From Cyprinodon diabolis (lineage: Eukaryota; Chordata; Actinopteri; Cyprinodontiformes; Cyprinodontidae), in assembly GCA_030533445.1 (NCBI GenBank), contig CM060076.1:10966001-11030000 (forward strand): a DNA stretch of 64,000 bases. Direction: 5' to 3'. Below are positions 21,193-33,700 of this stretch, piece by piece. The notes under the pieces were generated by a model, which ran no database searches, was not told the DNA's origin, and saw only the letters and a list, made by a program, of their open reading frames with translations. The translations under genes and the position numbers were made by a program. Positions within the stretch are counted from its first letter, which is position 1. Every line of letters begins with the position of its first letter.

Positions 21193-24100
21193 CACTATAT
21201 TGCCAAAAGTATTTGCTCACCTGCCTTGACTCACATATGAGCTTAAGTGACATCCCGTTCCTAATCCATAGGGTTCAATATGACGTCGGTCCACCCTTTG
21301 CAGCTAGAACAGCTTCAACTCTTCTGGGAAGGCTGTCCACAAGGTTTAGGAGTGTGTTTATGGGAATTTTTGACCATTCTTCCAGAAGCGCATTTGTGAG
21401 GTCGCACACTGATGTTGGACGAGAAGGCCTGGCTCTCAGTCTCCGCTCTAATTCATCCCAAAGGTGTTCTATCGGGTTGAGGTCAGGACTCTGTGCAGGC
21501 CAGTCAAGTTCATCCACACCAGACTCTGTCATCCATGTCTTTATGGACCTTGCTTTGTGCACTGGTGCACAGTCATGTTGGAAGAGGAAGGGGCCAGCTC
21601 CAAACTGTTCCCACAAAGTTGGGAGCATGGAATTGTCCAAAATGTCTTGGTATGCTGAAGCATTCAGAGTTCCTTTCACTGGAACTAAGGGGCCAAGCCC
21701 AGCTCCTGAAAAACAACCCCACACCATAATCCCCCCTCCACCAAACTTTACACTTGGCACAATGCAGTCAGACAAGTACCGTTCTCCTGGCAACCGCCAA
21801 ACCCAGACCCGTCCATCAGATTGCCAGATGGAGAAGCGCGATTCGTCACTCCAGAGAACGCGTCTCCACTGCTCTAGAGTCCAGTGGCGGCGTGCTTTAC
21901 ACCACCGCATCCGACGCTTTGCATTGCACTTGGTTATGTATGGCTTGGATGCAGCTGCTCGACCATGGAAACCCATTCCATGAAGCTCTCTGCGCACTGT
22001 TCTTGAGCTAATCTGAAGGCCACATGAAGTTTGGAGGTCTGTAGTGATTGACTCTGCAGAAAGTTGGCGACCTCTTCGCACTATGCGCTTCAGCATCCGC
22101 TGACCCCGCTCCGTCAGTTTACGTGGCCTACCACTTCGTGGCTGAGTTGCTGTCGTTCCCAAACACTTCCATTTTCTTATAATACAGCTGACAGTTGACT
22201 GTGGAATATTTAGGAGCGAGGAAATTTCACGACTGGATTTGTTGCACAGGTGGCATCCTATCACAGTTCCACGCTGGAATTCACTGAGCTCCTGAGAGCG
22301 ACCCATTCTTTCACAAATGTTTGTAAAAACAGTCTGCATGCCTAGGTGCTTGAATTTATACACCTGTGGCCATGGAAGTGATTGGAACACCTGATTCCAA
22401 TAATTTGGATGGGTGAGCAAATACTTTTGGCAATATAGTGTATATATATAACATGCACATAGTAGTACATTTTATACATCGTAAAAGTTTTGCATGTTTA
22501 ATTCAGTTCTACTCAGAAATACCTTTTAAATTTGCATTTGAAAAATCTTAGAAAGAGGAAACTAATGATGCAGTATTGGATCAAACACCAAATAAAAGAA
22601 ATATGTTTTTGGTACTTCCCTGACCTATTCACAGGCTCTCCTACATTTTACTGGTGGTGGTCAGTCTTTCAGAATGAAACATTTTTTGTTTCTTTCGCCT
22701 GCTAGCCTGTTGTTTCTTCATGGGTCTCAGTTTATTGAGGGGAGTTTCAGAAACACCTCTGGACAACATTCTGCTAATGGCTCATACACCTACACATACA
22801 GTGAAGTGATGCTTATTCCTTCTTAGCTGTTTCCATGGAAACTGGTCAGGAAAAATGTTTTTTCTTGTATAATCAGTAGAGCTTAAAATCCTTAATTTGC
22901 CTTCTGGCTTTAATGCATAAATGCATGCATGTTTACATGCACATGTGCTTTTTTTATTCATTTTTTCTGTGTGATGTAAATAAATTAGGCTAGCATTGTT
23001 TTAGTTTTTTCTTCTTTACATACATTTTAATAGGAATGCCAACAATGAAGTTAGACATACTTTTACTGATCCATTGTGTGCTTATTGGTGAAGTTTCTTT
23101 TTTCAGTCTTCCCATTTCTAGATCTAGTGAGATGAAGCACAGTTGCTTCTACGCACTCTTCCATCCTCACCTGAATAATAGGAGTCACTGGATAAAATAG
23201 AAGTTCAAGAAAGTTTCCCTCATGTTAACACATCTTTGTGTTCACACATAGTCAAGTTTCACTGATAGAGAGCTCTCTCCTTCATGCACATCTGTTCACT
23301 GCAGATTAATTTAGAAAGCTGTATTTTCAATGAGACCTCATGCTTTTTTCCCTAAACTCTCTAACGGCTTACTTATATTATCTCAAAATTCCTTAAACTT
23401 CAGTAGAACCATATTTACAGAGCCACACAATTACAGTGACAGTTCTTAAAGTTTTAATTATCTTAGGTTAGGTAAATTAGATTTACCCTGTTGATTAATG
23501 GATGTTTCTCTCTCTTTCTGTTTGTCCAGTTTCTTACTAAAGGCTGTGAGACAACAGAGATGACGCTTCGCCGAAATGGTTTGGGGCAGCTTGGCTTCCA
23601 CGTTAACTACGAAGGCATTGTGGCAGAGGTATTTTTTTCTCCATCATAAATGTTTTATCTTTTTTAAAACTGTAAGTATCATTGCACATTTGGTCATAAT
23701 GTAATTGTGAGTAATTTCACAAAAAAGTGTTTGTATTTTCTCATATTTTTGTCCATGTACAAATGTGTTTTGAAAATATCAAAAATATCTTTCTTATTTA
23801 GAAAAGTGTAAATAAGGAGGCCTGATCATTGTGCTAAACACAATAAACATCAATAATTTAATTGAAGATGATTATCAGTTTTTTCTATTAAAATTAATGG
23901 ACATTTAGTTTGTAAACCAGGATCTGGCCCATGCAGATATATTCAGCAGCAGCCCGATGCACTTATTACCTTTCTGTTACTTTTTCTGAATATAATATTG
24001 CCACTATTTTCTGTTCTAGTTGCCTCAGCCTGGCTCCACCATAACCTATGTTATTATTAGCAACGTTAGCACACAATAGCTTTACAACTAAACTGAGGAG

Positions 24101-24677
24101 TAATGGAGGATGCCACACTGGTTTATTGTGTAGTCTTCCTGTTTAGTAAGTGAATGAGATGTTGCCTTAATGATGTTTTCCTGGGTTTATTGTATTGTAG
24201 TAAAACAGAGCAGGTTCACGTGACCAACAAATCAATATCAATTGGCTTTGATTGTTTGTTTAGCTAATATTAAAGCTACAGTGTGTAATAATTACAGGGA
24301 TATACAGTCAGAAATGTAATATATTATAAATAACTGTTATTTATCATCATCTACGAGCTCAGCCTCTTAACCTTAATATTTGCGTTGCCTTAGAATTCGT
24401 TATTTATAATTACATTGGAGCGGGTCTCGCAGCCATGGAGGCAGACATCTTTGCGCTACGGCAGCGCAGAGCCAACAAACTAGCGATTGCGAGATCGCCC
24501 ATTACGCTCGAAAGTAACTACGGCAAGTTGAGAGAGATGAACTGAGACGGTACTGAACACACAGACTAAGGAAATACTATCTGTAAAATTATCTATGTAA
24601 ACAAACCTCATCACTTGAGAAGGTAGGTGATGCGGACGTCGTGGAAGACATTTTGTCCCGTAACGCTCGCCGTACTG

Positions 24678-24708
<31 letters not shown>

Positions 24709-24733
24709 AGGGGGGGGGGGGGGGGGAGAGAAG

Positions 24734-24765
<32 letters not shown>

Positions 24766-27700
24766 GAGAAGCGGTGGGGGGGAGATGTTCATGTTGCTGC
24801 GTTCTGCAGTCTGGACGTTAGATGTCGCTGAAAATTACACACTGTAGCTTTAAAAGGATAATGGTACATTTTTGTCATCTGGGATATTTACTAATAGGCT
24901 GTTGCAGATAAAGGAGCTTTCGTTACTTTTTTTAAAATGGCTCTCAAACCTAAGAGTAATAGCATCAGTTAGAGCGTTAGGGCATCTAGCTTAAAGCATC
25001 ATTTTTTTTGTTCCTGTTCATCTAACTTATAAGAAGAGTTTTGGCTGCAATAGACATGTTAGCAAAGGTTAAAGCTACAGTGTGTAATAATTACAGGGAT
25101 ATACAGTCAGAAATGTAATATATTATACATAACTATGTTATTTATCATCATCTACGAGCTCAGCCTCTTAACCTTAGGGAGATGTTCATGTTGCTGCGGT
25201 CTGCAGTCTGGACGTTAGATGTCGCTGAAAATTACACACTGTAGCTTTAAGCTTCCAGCATCTCCAGAAATGGGAGGGGCCAAATGTCTCAGTGGTACAG
25301 GACAATTTAGGGATATGTCACTGGATCAGTTTTAATTTGTGTTTTATGCAAAGGAGCCTTAGAGTAATATTCTTAGTATCAGCTCAATGAAAATATCAAT
25401 TATTCTGACAATTCTGGAGAGGTCAGACTGGAGCAGGTCTCACGATGCTGAAAAGTGATAAACATTAAGACAGCAAGAGAATCTCCAGGTTTGTGCACAT
25501 TCCTAGAAGAGAGTTTTGTGGGCCGTCCAAACAAGAGTAGGCTGAGATAGTTGAACATTTGTGGTGGAGTTTGCAGCCTGGTGGCTCACAAGGAGGGATG
25601 CCGACAGTCACATACTTTTCAACATTTTATTTGGGGCTCGGATACCAGTTGTTTTTACAAAAGCCATAATTTAGGTTTTTTTCATTGTTTAAATCCATTT
25701 TAAGTTCTTCAGAGTTTCTCCAGCTTAACCAAAAAAAGCCAATCATTGTATTTAGATTGTATCTGTTTTCCTTTTCATAAATTATGTAACCTAGTTAAGC
25801 AAATTGTAAAACAAATTAAAAGGTGGTAGTGTTCATTTCTGCACCTCTGATTGTAAGCTTTTAGTTTTAGGGCAATACAGTGAAACTTTTTTGTTCGCAG
25901 GTGGAGCCATATGGATACGCCTGGCAGGCGGGACTCCGTCAGGGCAGCCGATTGGTCGAAATCTGCAAAGTCGCTGTTGCAACTCTGACCCACGAGCAGA
26001 TGATTGACCTGCTCAGAAATTCGGTGACAGTTCGTGTTGTCATCATCCCACCACATGATGATGCAACTCCACGCAGGTAAGAGGGAGACATGCAGACAGA
26101 CTTACTGCTATTCGGTTGCATCCCCATCAAAGGTCTGATTCTAGGTTGCAAATTTTTAGAGTGAAAGAGTCTCTGAGGTCAGTAATTTAAATCTGATTGA
26201 TCATAAATAAATGCTTTTCCAACCTAATTGAATTCGTTTCAGGATAGTTTCCACTTCATGTCTGAAGCCCTTTTCTAATTAACTAATAAAATCAATCCAC
26301 TGTTATAGCTCCAGCTTTTGAGTGCAGTCAAAAAACTTTTATATGCAAATTGAAAAAAACTGAGGCTCCAAGGAAATACAACAAATATGACCTTTTATAT
26401 GCACCGTTTAACAGTCCCAAATCCCCAAACTATGTCAATAGAGAAGAACATTTTAACTCAATTTGTCCTGTTTTTCTAGGGGCTGCTCAGAGCTCTATCG
26501 AGTGCCGGTGTCTGAATACAAAGGCAGCAGCACAGACAGCGGCTCCTTCGAGTACAAGTTCCCATTCCGCAGCAACAATAACAAGTGGCAGAGGACATCC
26601 AGCAGCCCTCAGCAATCCCTGACTGCTTCACCACAGCCGCACACACCCAACCGAGCCGTCAGCCTGGGCAGCTCGGTGGGAAAGACCCTTTCCGCTGAGA
26701 GGTTAGAGAGAGGCGCTGCCATTCCACGCAGTGTCAGCAGCGACGGTCGACCTCTGGACTCCAAGAGGTCAGAGCTGTTTAGCTTTCTAAACGTGGATTG
26801 AAAATGTAGATGGATACTAAAAATGGCTGGAAATGTATATATATTTTCCCTCCAATTATGCATTTATATTATTTTGAAATGCTTGGTTGTTTTCCAGGAT
26901 GTCTCCTGGAAGTGAGAGCTACAGCCTGGCTTCCTCCTTGGCTTTAGGTCGTTCTCCTCACAACCGCAGCTCTCCCAGCAACCTGTCATGTTCTAGTGAT
27001 GCTTCTGGAAGCTCTGCTCACTGGAGGCAGAAGTCCATGCCTGAACAGTAATTTCTCTAATGTTTCATATCCAATCTCCACACAGATATATTCTGTAAAC
27101 TTGCCCTGAAGCACTGACTTTGTCATCATTATTCATCCAGTGTTTATCTTAATGGTATAAAAGCAATGAAGCAATCATTAGTTTTCACATGTGGTGGATA
27201 TGGAATACATAGACTTAGATATTTCAGTCCCAAAAATATAATTGCAGTATAATTTGATTGAAAATATAGTGTATTTGTTAGACAGCTGTAATATTTCAGA
27301 GTAAGGTGCTCTCACTTCACTTCCACCCACTAAAACCCAGAGGCAGGTTATGTGTTACTGTTTTTTTCTTGCCCTACTTTTTGATCATTTATAATATGTT
27401 AAAAAAGTATTTTCTCGAGTAATCTTTTTTTGTGCTGATAGGTTTGCAAGCAGCCGACATTCTCCTATGTCATCAGAGAGAAGAGAGGTGGCTGGAGAGG
27501 GTGGCTCCAGCGGGAAATCCACTCCCAACTGGTCAAGAATGGAGGAGGGTGGAGGTGAACGAGGGTCAACAGGTAAACTAGAGAAACCATCTCAAATGTG
27601 CAGAGTCCTGCCACATGAGCCACACTGCTGTGATATATGTCTGAATGCAAATATATGCAAATGGTGATTTTAAACATGCAAAGAGTGGGTGCAGGTTATG

Positions 27701-30700
27701 TATGCAATGAAGGGGGAGACAGCAAACGAAAGAAATCTTCTAAATTTATCTGCTTTAAAACCTTTGAGATGACAGGTATCAGGTGAAGAATGTGAATAGT
27801 GCTTGCGTAAGATGTAACTCTGACAGCAGCCTTACTCAACACTCATTGGCCTTGTTATTTCTCCCCCTCTCCCCCTGCAAGCTGGGAATTATTTGGGCTT
27901 CACAGACGTCTTAATGTCTATTCAAACAAAAAGGTGGAGAAGTTTTTTTAGTTCAATTGTAAGTTAGCATGAATGGATTCTCACTTTCCTTTCTATTCTG
28001 AGGCTTATTAAAGGCAGAGGAGAAACGGAAGACACGTCTGTCTCTTTTGTCAACACAACATCATTGTGTGCCTTTCCTTCCTTCCCTCCTTCCTGTCTGT
28101 TCCTCATTTTCCGTTGGTTCTCCAGTTTTCCTCTCATTCATCTTTTAATATTTTCATTCCCTTTGATTCTGTAAGAATACTCTCGTCTACTTCTTTATTG
28201 CTTTATATTTTTTGAAAGTCACAAAATCAGATTTTCTTCCTCTGATTCCAAGCAAAATGTTGCTTTGATTGTCAACCAAATTTAGTTTGTGCCATGTCCT
28301 CAACCTGCTGCCGACCACCACAATCACAGCTGTAGGCCTCGGTCTGTCATTTTGGGGTTGTTTGTAGCATTTATGTCAGGACTGGTTAGGGAGGAATGGA
28401 TCGTACTGGGGAAGTTTAGCTGAAGTCAGCCAAGATTCCAGCCCTCAAAAAGCTTTTTCTGTTGTGGTTTGGTTTGGACTTCTGTCTTTTCCTTTGCCTC
28501 CCATTTTTACCTCCTGACCTTGTAGTTTTCAGCAAGGTTAGCATGGCCAGCCTCTATCCAGAAATATAAGAAGTCATACAAAGTGCACTGGTTTTGCTGT
28601 TGGAGATTCTTTTTATCTCCTGATTATATTGTCCAGTGTCTAATAAAAGTATTAATACCCTTTGAAGATTAAAATAAAACCCTGAAAATCAATGCATGTT
28701 TATGCTACTCTATGGCAGATCAACAAAAAGTACAGCATAGTTGGAAGGTGGAAGAAAAGGGTTACATGTAGGGCTGCAACTAACCTTTACTTTGCCAACC
28801 AATTATAATCAAGTCAAGTCAATCAGTCAATTATTTTTTTGATAAATAATCGGATAGCCAAAGATTCTTTAAAAAAGACTTCTTTTGAAATTAAACCAGG
28901 TAAAACTGAAACTTTTCTACTTGAGGAGCATATGAACAGACTAAAAAAAATCTTAAATGCAAAAAGTTTATATATTTTTTTTTTTTACAATTTTGATATA
29001 GTTACTATGGAAGAGGATTAGGGCCACTGGAAAAAATAAAAAAGTTAACAGATTTTTACATTTTATTTCAGTTGAACATGGGAAAAAAAGAACATGGGAA
29101 TTCTGACTTTAATCTCAGAATTCTGACTTTAATCTCAGAATTTGGGATCTTAATGTAGATGGGCACCATGAAGGAAGAAATGTGGGAGCACTCAGCTTCA
29201 CTGACAAAGATCTGACTGGTTTAAAGTGGCCAGTGACACGTTGGTGGAAAATGACCGGATTAGGCAACTTTTTACGTGCCCGAGGGGTCCTCTCATTAAT
29301 GGAGGAGCAGAAGGTCATTAAAACAGGAGAGCTAGTCTCTAAAACAGACATAGCTATGGCTTGATGCTAACAATTTTGTTAGCTGCCAGAATTCTGAGAT
29401 TATAGTCAGAATTCTGAGAAAAAAGTCAGAATTCTGAGATTATAGTCAGAATTCTGAGATTAAAGTCAGAATTCTGAGAAAAAAGTCAGAATCCTGAGAT
29501 TAAAGTCAGAATTCTGTGATTTTTTTTTTTCCAATATTAAACTGAAATAAAATTTAAAAAATCTGTTAACTTTTTTTTTTTCAGTTGCCCTAATCCTCCT
29601 GCTGAACCAGACTAAATGTGAGATTAAATCTGTAATTTAGTCTGGCCCTGATGAATGGGACATTGCAAGATTGTTGATGAGAACAACCCGTTGTTTTTCA
29701 AACCATGTCTGTGCCTATTGGCCAACGCTCTGACCAATGAGCGCAACTGACTGTGACGTAGTAAACGCGACAGAAAGCTGGTGGGGGAGTGTAAACAAAC
29801 AGCCTCTCGGTAAAACGGCGAACACGTCCTTCTTAAAAATGAATGAGCGTAAAGCCTCTTCTTGCTCACTTTTCAACGAAAACCCCTACTCTAATTCTTC
29901 CAAAACTGAGTCAAACGAGAACTGTTCAATAGTTGTTGCTATCTTCCTTGTTTTGCTTTCTCCAGCGTCACACAGCTTTATCGTCATGCCCTAGAAACCC
30001 CACCCGCTTTGCATCCAGAAATCCAAAACACATCTCTGCGATATGATTGGCCAGCCAGTTCTAGGGCCTGGGTTATTGATCGAGGCTAGACCACTCGCGG
30101 GCTAAAATGATTTTGGCCGCTGGCAGGTGGGGCTAGTTTACTAGACTACCTCTAAGTGGGTTGCTCTGTGAGCTAAAGGCATGTTTTACACTCTCTATAC
30201 TCCAGGTAACAATCGATTGCTAAATTAGTTGCTTAATCATGATTAATCCAATTAATTGTTTCACCCCCAGTTACGTGTTTTACAAATTATCTTTTAGCCT
30301 AAAAATCTGAAAAGTGTTGAGCACATTTCTTTTCAGCTCCTATTAAACATCAATTTGTGAAGCTGCCTTTTAATTTATTTTAGAATGTATTTATTCTTTA
30401 CTATTTGTTGAATGTTAAAATGATAGCATTGTGACTAAGCATTTCCAGTTTAATCTTTAGAGAAACAAAGAGTTTATTTACCTTCTTCTCTTTCATGCCC
30501 GCCTCTTTCTTCTTTCTCTTTAGGCTTTTTGCTAATTGATCCCACTCCTATTACTTTTCTTTTATTTCATAATAGGAGAGGCTGTTCATATCTCTCCTTA
30601 ATATGCAAAATATCAGATTGATGTTGTGCTAATCCACCTGCAGCTACACACCAGCGCGGCAGTGATGCTGCATTTTATGGGGTGGAAAACACTCTGCCCA

Positions 30701-33700
30701 CCGGCCTGTTGGGCTTCACACTCCTGCTGTTTGGGAATTCTTTCAAACTTCTCTATAACTACTCCTTCTCCACCTTCAAAGGTTGCGCTCTCTGTCTGCT
30801 GGAGGGAGAGTATGCACATAGTGCTGACTCAAGGTCCTTCAACAGACAGTTTTGTTTTGTATATTTGCAATTAGGAAGGGAAATGTTTAAAAAAAACGCT
30901 GTTTTCAAGACCATTTCCTAATGAAAATTACTGCAGCAGGCTAATTTTAGCTCAATAGAATAATTGTTGTATATTTTCATTTAGTTCCGGTCAAATAGCC
31001 TGATGGTTCCCTCTGAAATTATATCTTGTGTGATTTGACATAAGATGCGGTTAGGTGAGCTGCAGGTTCTACGGTCAAAGCTGGTTGCCTGAGTAACATG
31101 TTACAACAAAATATATTAAATGATCCCCTCAGCTGCTACTTGTAAAAAAATGTACAATTTTTATGGTAAAAATGCCCATTAACATATTAATTGATTAAGT
31201 ACTTATTACTTTCATAAATCACCATGGCATAAGCTGGATAAAGGTCAGTTTACGTTCAGGCTATTCCATTTTTTCTTGAAATTCAAGAAAAGGAAATTAA
31301 CTCTGTTGTTTCTGTTTTCATTTCGAAATAAAAGAAAAAACGTAAAACAAAGATGATTTTCCTTTTCTGTCCTCAGCATTTATGAAAAGATAAATGAAAA
31401 ACAGCGTGAAAAACCAGCCTGTTTTTTGGGATTTTGTCTGTTCCTTTTGGCATTTTGTTCTTATGAGCTGAAAGAGAGAGACAGGTTCTCAGATGGTCTG
31501 GAAATACTGTTAAATATTTCAAAATAAAATTCAAAATAAGCGCGTAACATAATGTAAACCCAAAGAAAACGTTATTGAGGCATAGAGCTGTCGTGAATAA
31601 AAAAGTGGACATTTTTACATATGCCGTGATAGTTTGTTGTAAAGACATGAGCTTTATTACGCTATGTGTTTTATTGATGGAACATGAAAGATCAAAGGCT
31701 TATGCAGATCCTGTAAGCTAGAAATGTTGGAGGAAAATATATTTTATGGAGATGTGCTCATCAAGAAAAACATTTAAAATAAATGTATATATTTTTTAGG
31801 GGTGGAACGGTTCACAAAATCCACGGTTCGGTTCGTTTCATGGTTTCGTGGTCACGGTTTTCGGTTCGGTATATGTCGGTTGTTAGCCTGACATGTTGGT
31901 CGTGTTGCTGTTAGCATAAACAAAACGTGTTGCTCAATGCTTGCACACTGTTTTTATCCACAACTTTCTTTCCGTCGTCATCGTAGGTCACTCTAAATGC
32001 AAATTGGTCCCAGACAGCAGACCTATAAAGTGCTGCTGGCGCGTCTTCCAACGCCTGTTCTTTCACACTCGCCATACCCACACAAAACTCCACAACAACT
32101 GATTTTTGTCTGCTACACCAGGCTACGCTGCTTCGCTTCTTATTCTTCTTGTTTACTACTGGTGGTTGGCTTTGGTCGCAGTACCGCCACCTTCTGCTCT
32201 GGAGTGTACACGCTTCGCCTATGAGAAAAAGGAGCAGCGCATGAACCGAACGAAACACACGTGAACCGAACCGAGACAGTCGAACCGAACGGTTCGGAGG
32301 GTTTTCATAAACCGTTCCATCCCTAATATTTTTACATAATCACTCAACTTTATCGTTGTACACAGGAATACAGTTAAGCCACACGGTAGACCTATTTAAC
32401 CCACCTGCGCAGAGATAGGACGTAGGATTTGTATGTTGCTTCTAGTGAACTACAGGGGTTTACACCGGGGTTGTAACATATGTCTTCTGATAGCTAAACT
32501 TGAAATTACACAGGCTTTATACATTACTGGCAGAATTAAAAGTGATGAGTCTTCAGAGCTCTAGCACAAGTAAATGTACAAAATAATCAAACTCGGCGTG
32601 CAAAAAGAATTGCGTCTTTCAAAGTTGCTAAATGGAGCATCTTATCGGGATAGTACGTCTGCTGTGATGAAAATGCAATACGGGGCGTTTGAACGATACC
32701 GTGAAAACTTTACTTTATCTTCAGTGAGACAGATTTGCTCCTAAATGGCTCCATCCTTTAAGGAGACAGTGCTAGACAAGCATATATCTGATTCACAATC
32801 ATTTATCATGCGTAGTGAGGCCAATATATACAAGTTGTATTACATTGTTTAATTAAATTTTAATAAGTCACTATTCAGCTCAATGAGAATTATTGCTGAC
32901 ATTAATTGTGTTTTTTTGTTTCGCTCTTCCAATGCCACATTTGAACTCTGATTGTAGAGCTGGACAGAATTATAAGATCGCCTTACATCACAAACTGCAG
33001 GACCATTGGTATTTTGCAAAAAAAACAAAACATCTCATGCATGATAGGATGTTGAAGACCATGTTCGAGGCTGGAAACACTTTAAATTGTGCATCAACTC
33101 CTCACTCATGTCCTCATAAATTGGCCACTTCTAAGGCTTAATTTAATTTATAACCACACTTAATATAAATTATATTTTCATTTTCCTCTTCTCGCTATTT
33201 GCCACGCTGCAAATCTGAACACATGCAAGCCCCTCCTTTATAGGGGCGTTTCCATGTTTTAATAATAAACTATCGCGTCGTAACCTGAAAAGTTCCCCTT
33301 TTTTATTCACTTGACAACTTTATGCCTCAGTGACCTTTTTCCTCAGGCTTATTATGGATTTTATTATAAAATATTTACCAGCTTACCAGAACCTGTCTTC
33401 AACTTTCAACAAAATGCCAGAGGGAATAGACAAAATCCAAAGTGGGCTGTCTTCATTAAGTGTTTCTCTATTTTCATGTCTCAACACTGGGGACAGAAAA
33501 GACAAATCGGCTCTGTTTTGATTTGGAAATGAAAAAAAAACAGGATAACTGAAGTAATTTCCTTTTTTGGTTTTGGGTTTTCAGGGAAAAAACTAAAATG
33601 CCTGACCGTACCAGAACCAGAAAGCCCTCTGCGGTGTCCATTATCAGAAGCAACTGTCCTTTGCTGCATGACAGACGGTTTACACCTTTGAGTGATCTAT

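Larger units (their letters stand above)
21144..23529 (+). other. sipa1l1: sipa1l1 intron 8 (contains Tc1 copy 1)
   Basis: 2386 nt, more than half of it a 1248-bp Tc1 element. The intron starts with about 27 A and then TA repeats (21146-21192) directly after the donor GT. Confidence 0.85.
23629..25900 (+). other. sipa1l1: sipa1l1 intron 9 (contains paired TTAA MITEs)
   Basis: 2272 nt, with the two related MITEs at 24274-24849 and 25073-25246. Nothing else was recognised. Confidence 0.8.
28769..30269. mobile_element. hAT MITE split by nested insertions
   Basis: The left end TAGGGCTGCAACTAAC (28769) and the right end ATTAATTGTTTCACCCCCA (to 30269) are the two ends of a common fish hAT-type MITE. 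They are flanked by 8-bp repeats GTTACATG (28761-28768) and GTTACGTG (30270-30277), seven of eight matching. The ends are 1.5 kb apart because two other elements lie between them. Confidence 0.7.

Noticed and set aside
20565..21983. 472-codon + strand frame joining exon 8 to the Tc1 element
   Set aside because: Read-through from exon 8 across the donor, the poly-A/TA tract and the antisense strand of the transposase. The splice donor at 21144 ends the real exon.
24589..24847. Poly-Gly and poly-Pro proteins
   Set aside because: Translations of a poly-G tract inside a MITE.
29385..29520. Tandem repeat as a CRISPR-like array
   Set aside because: Units are contiguous, without unique spacers, and lie inside a vertebrate MITE.
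30640..30840. Less AT-rich segment of intron 13 as the missing coding exon
   Set aside because: None of its frames resembles the expected conserved peptide, and the frames are hydrophobic or disrupted.
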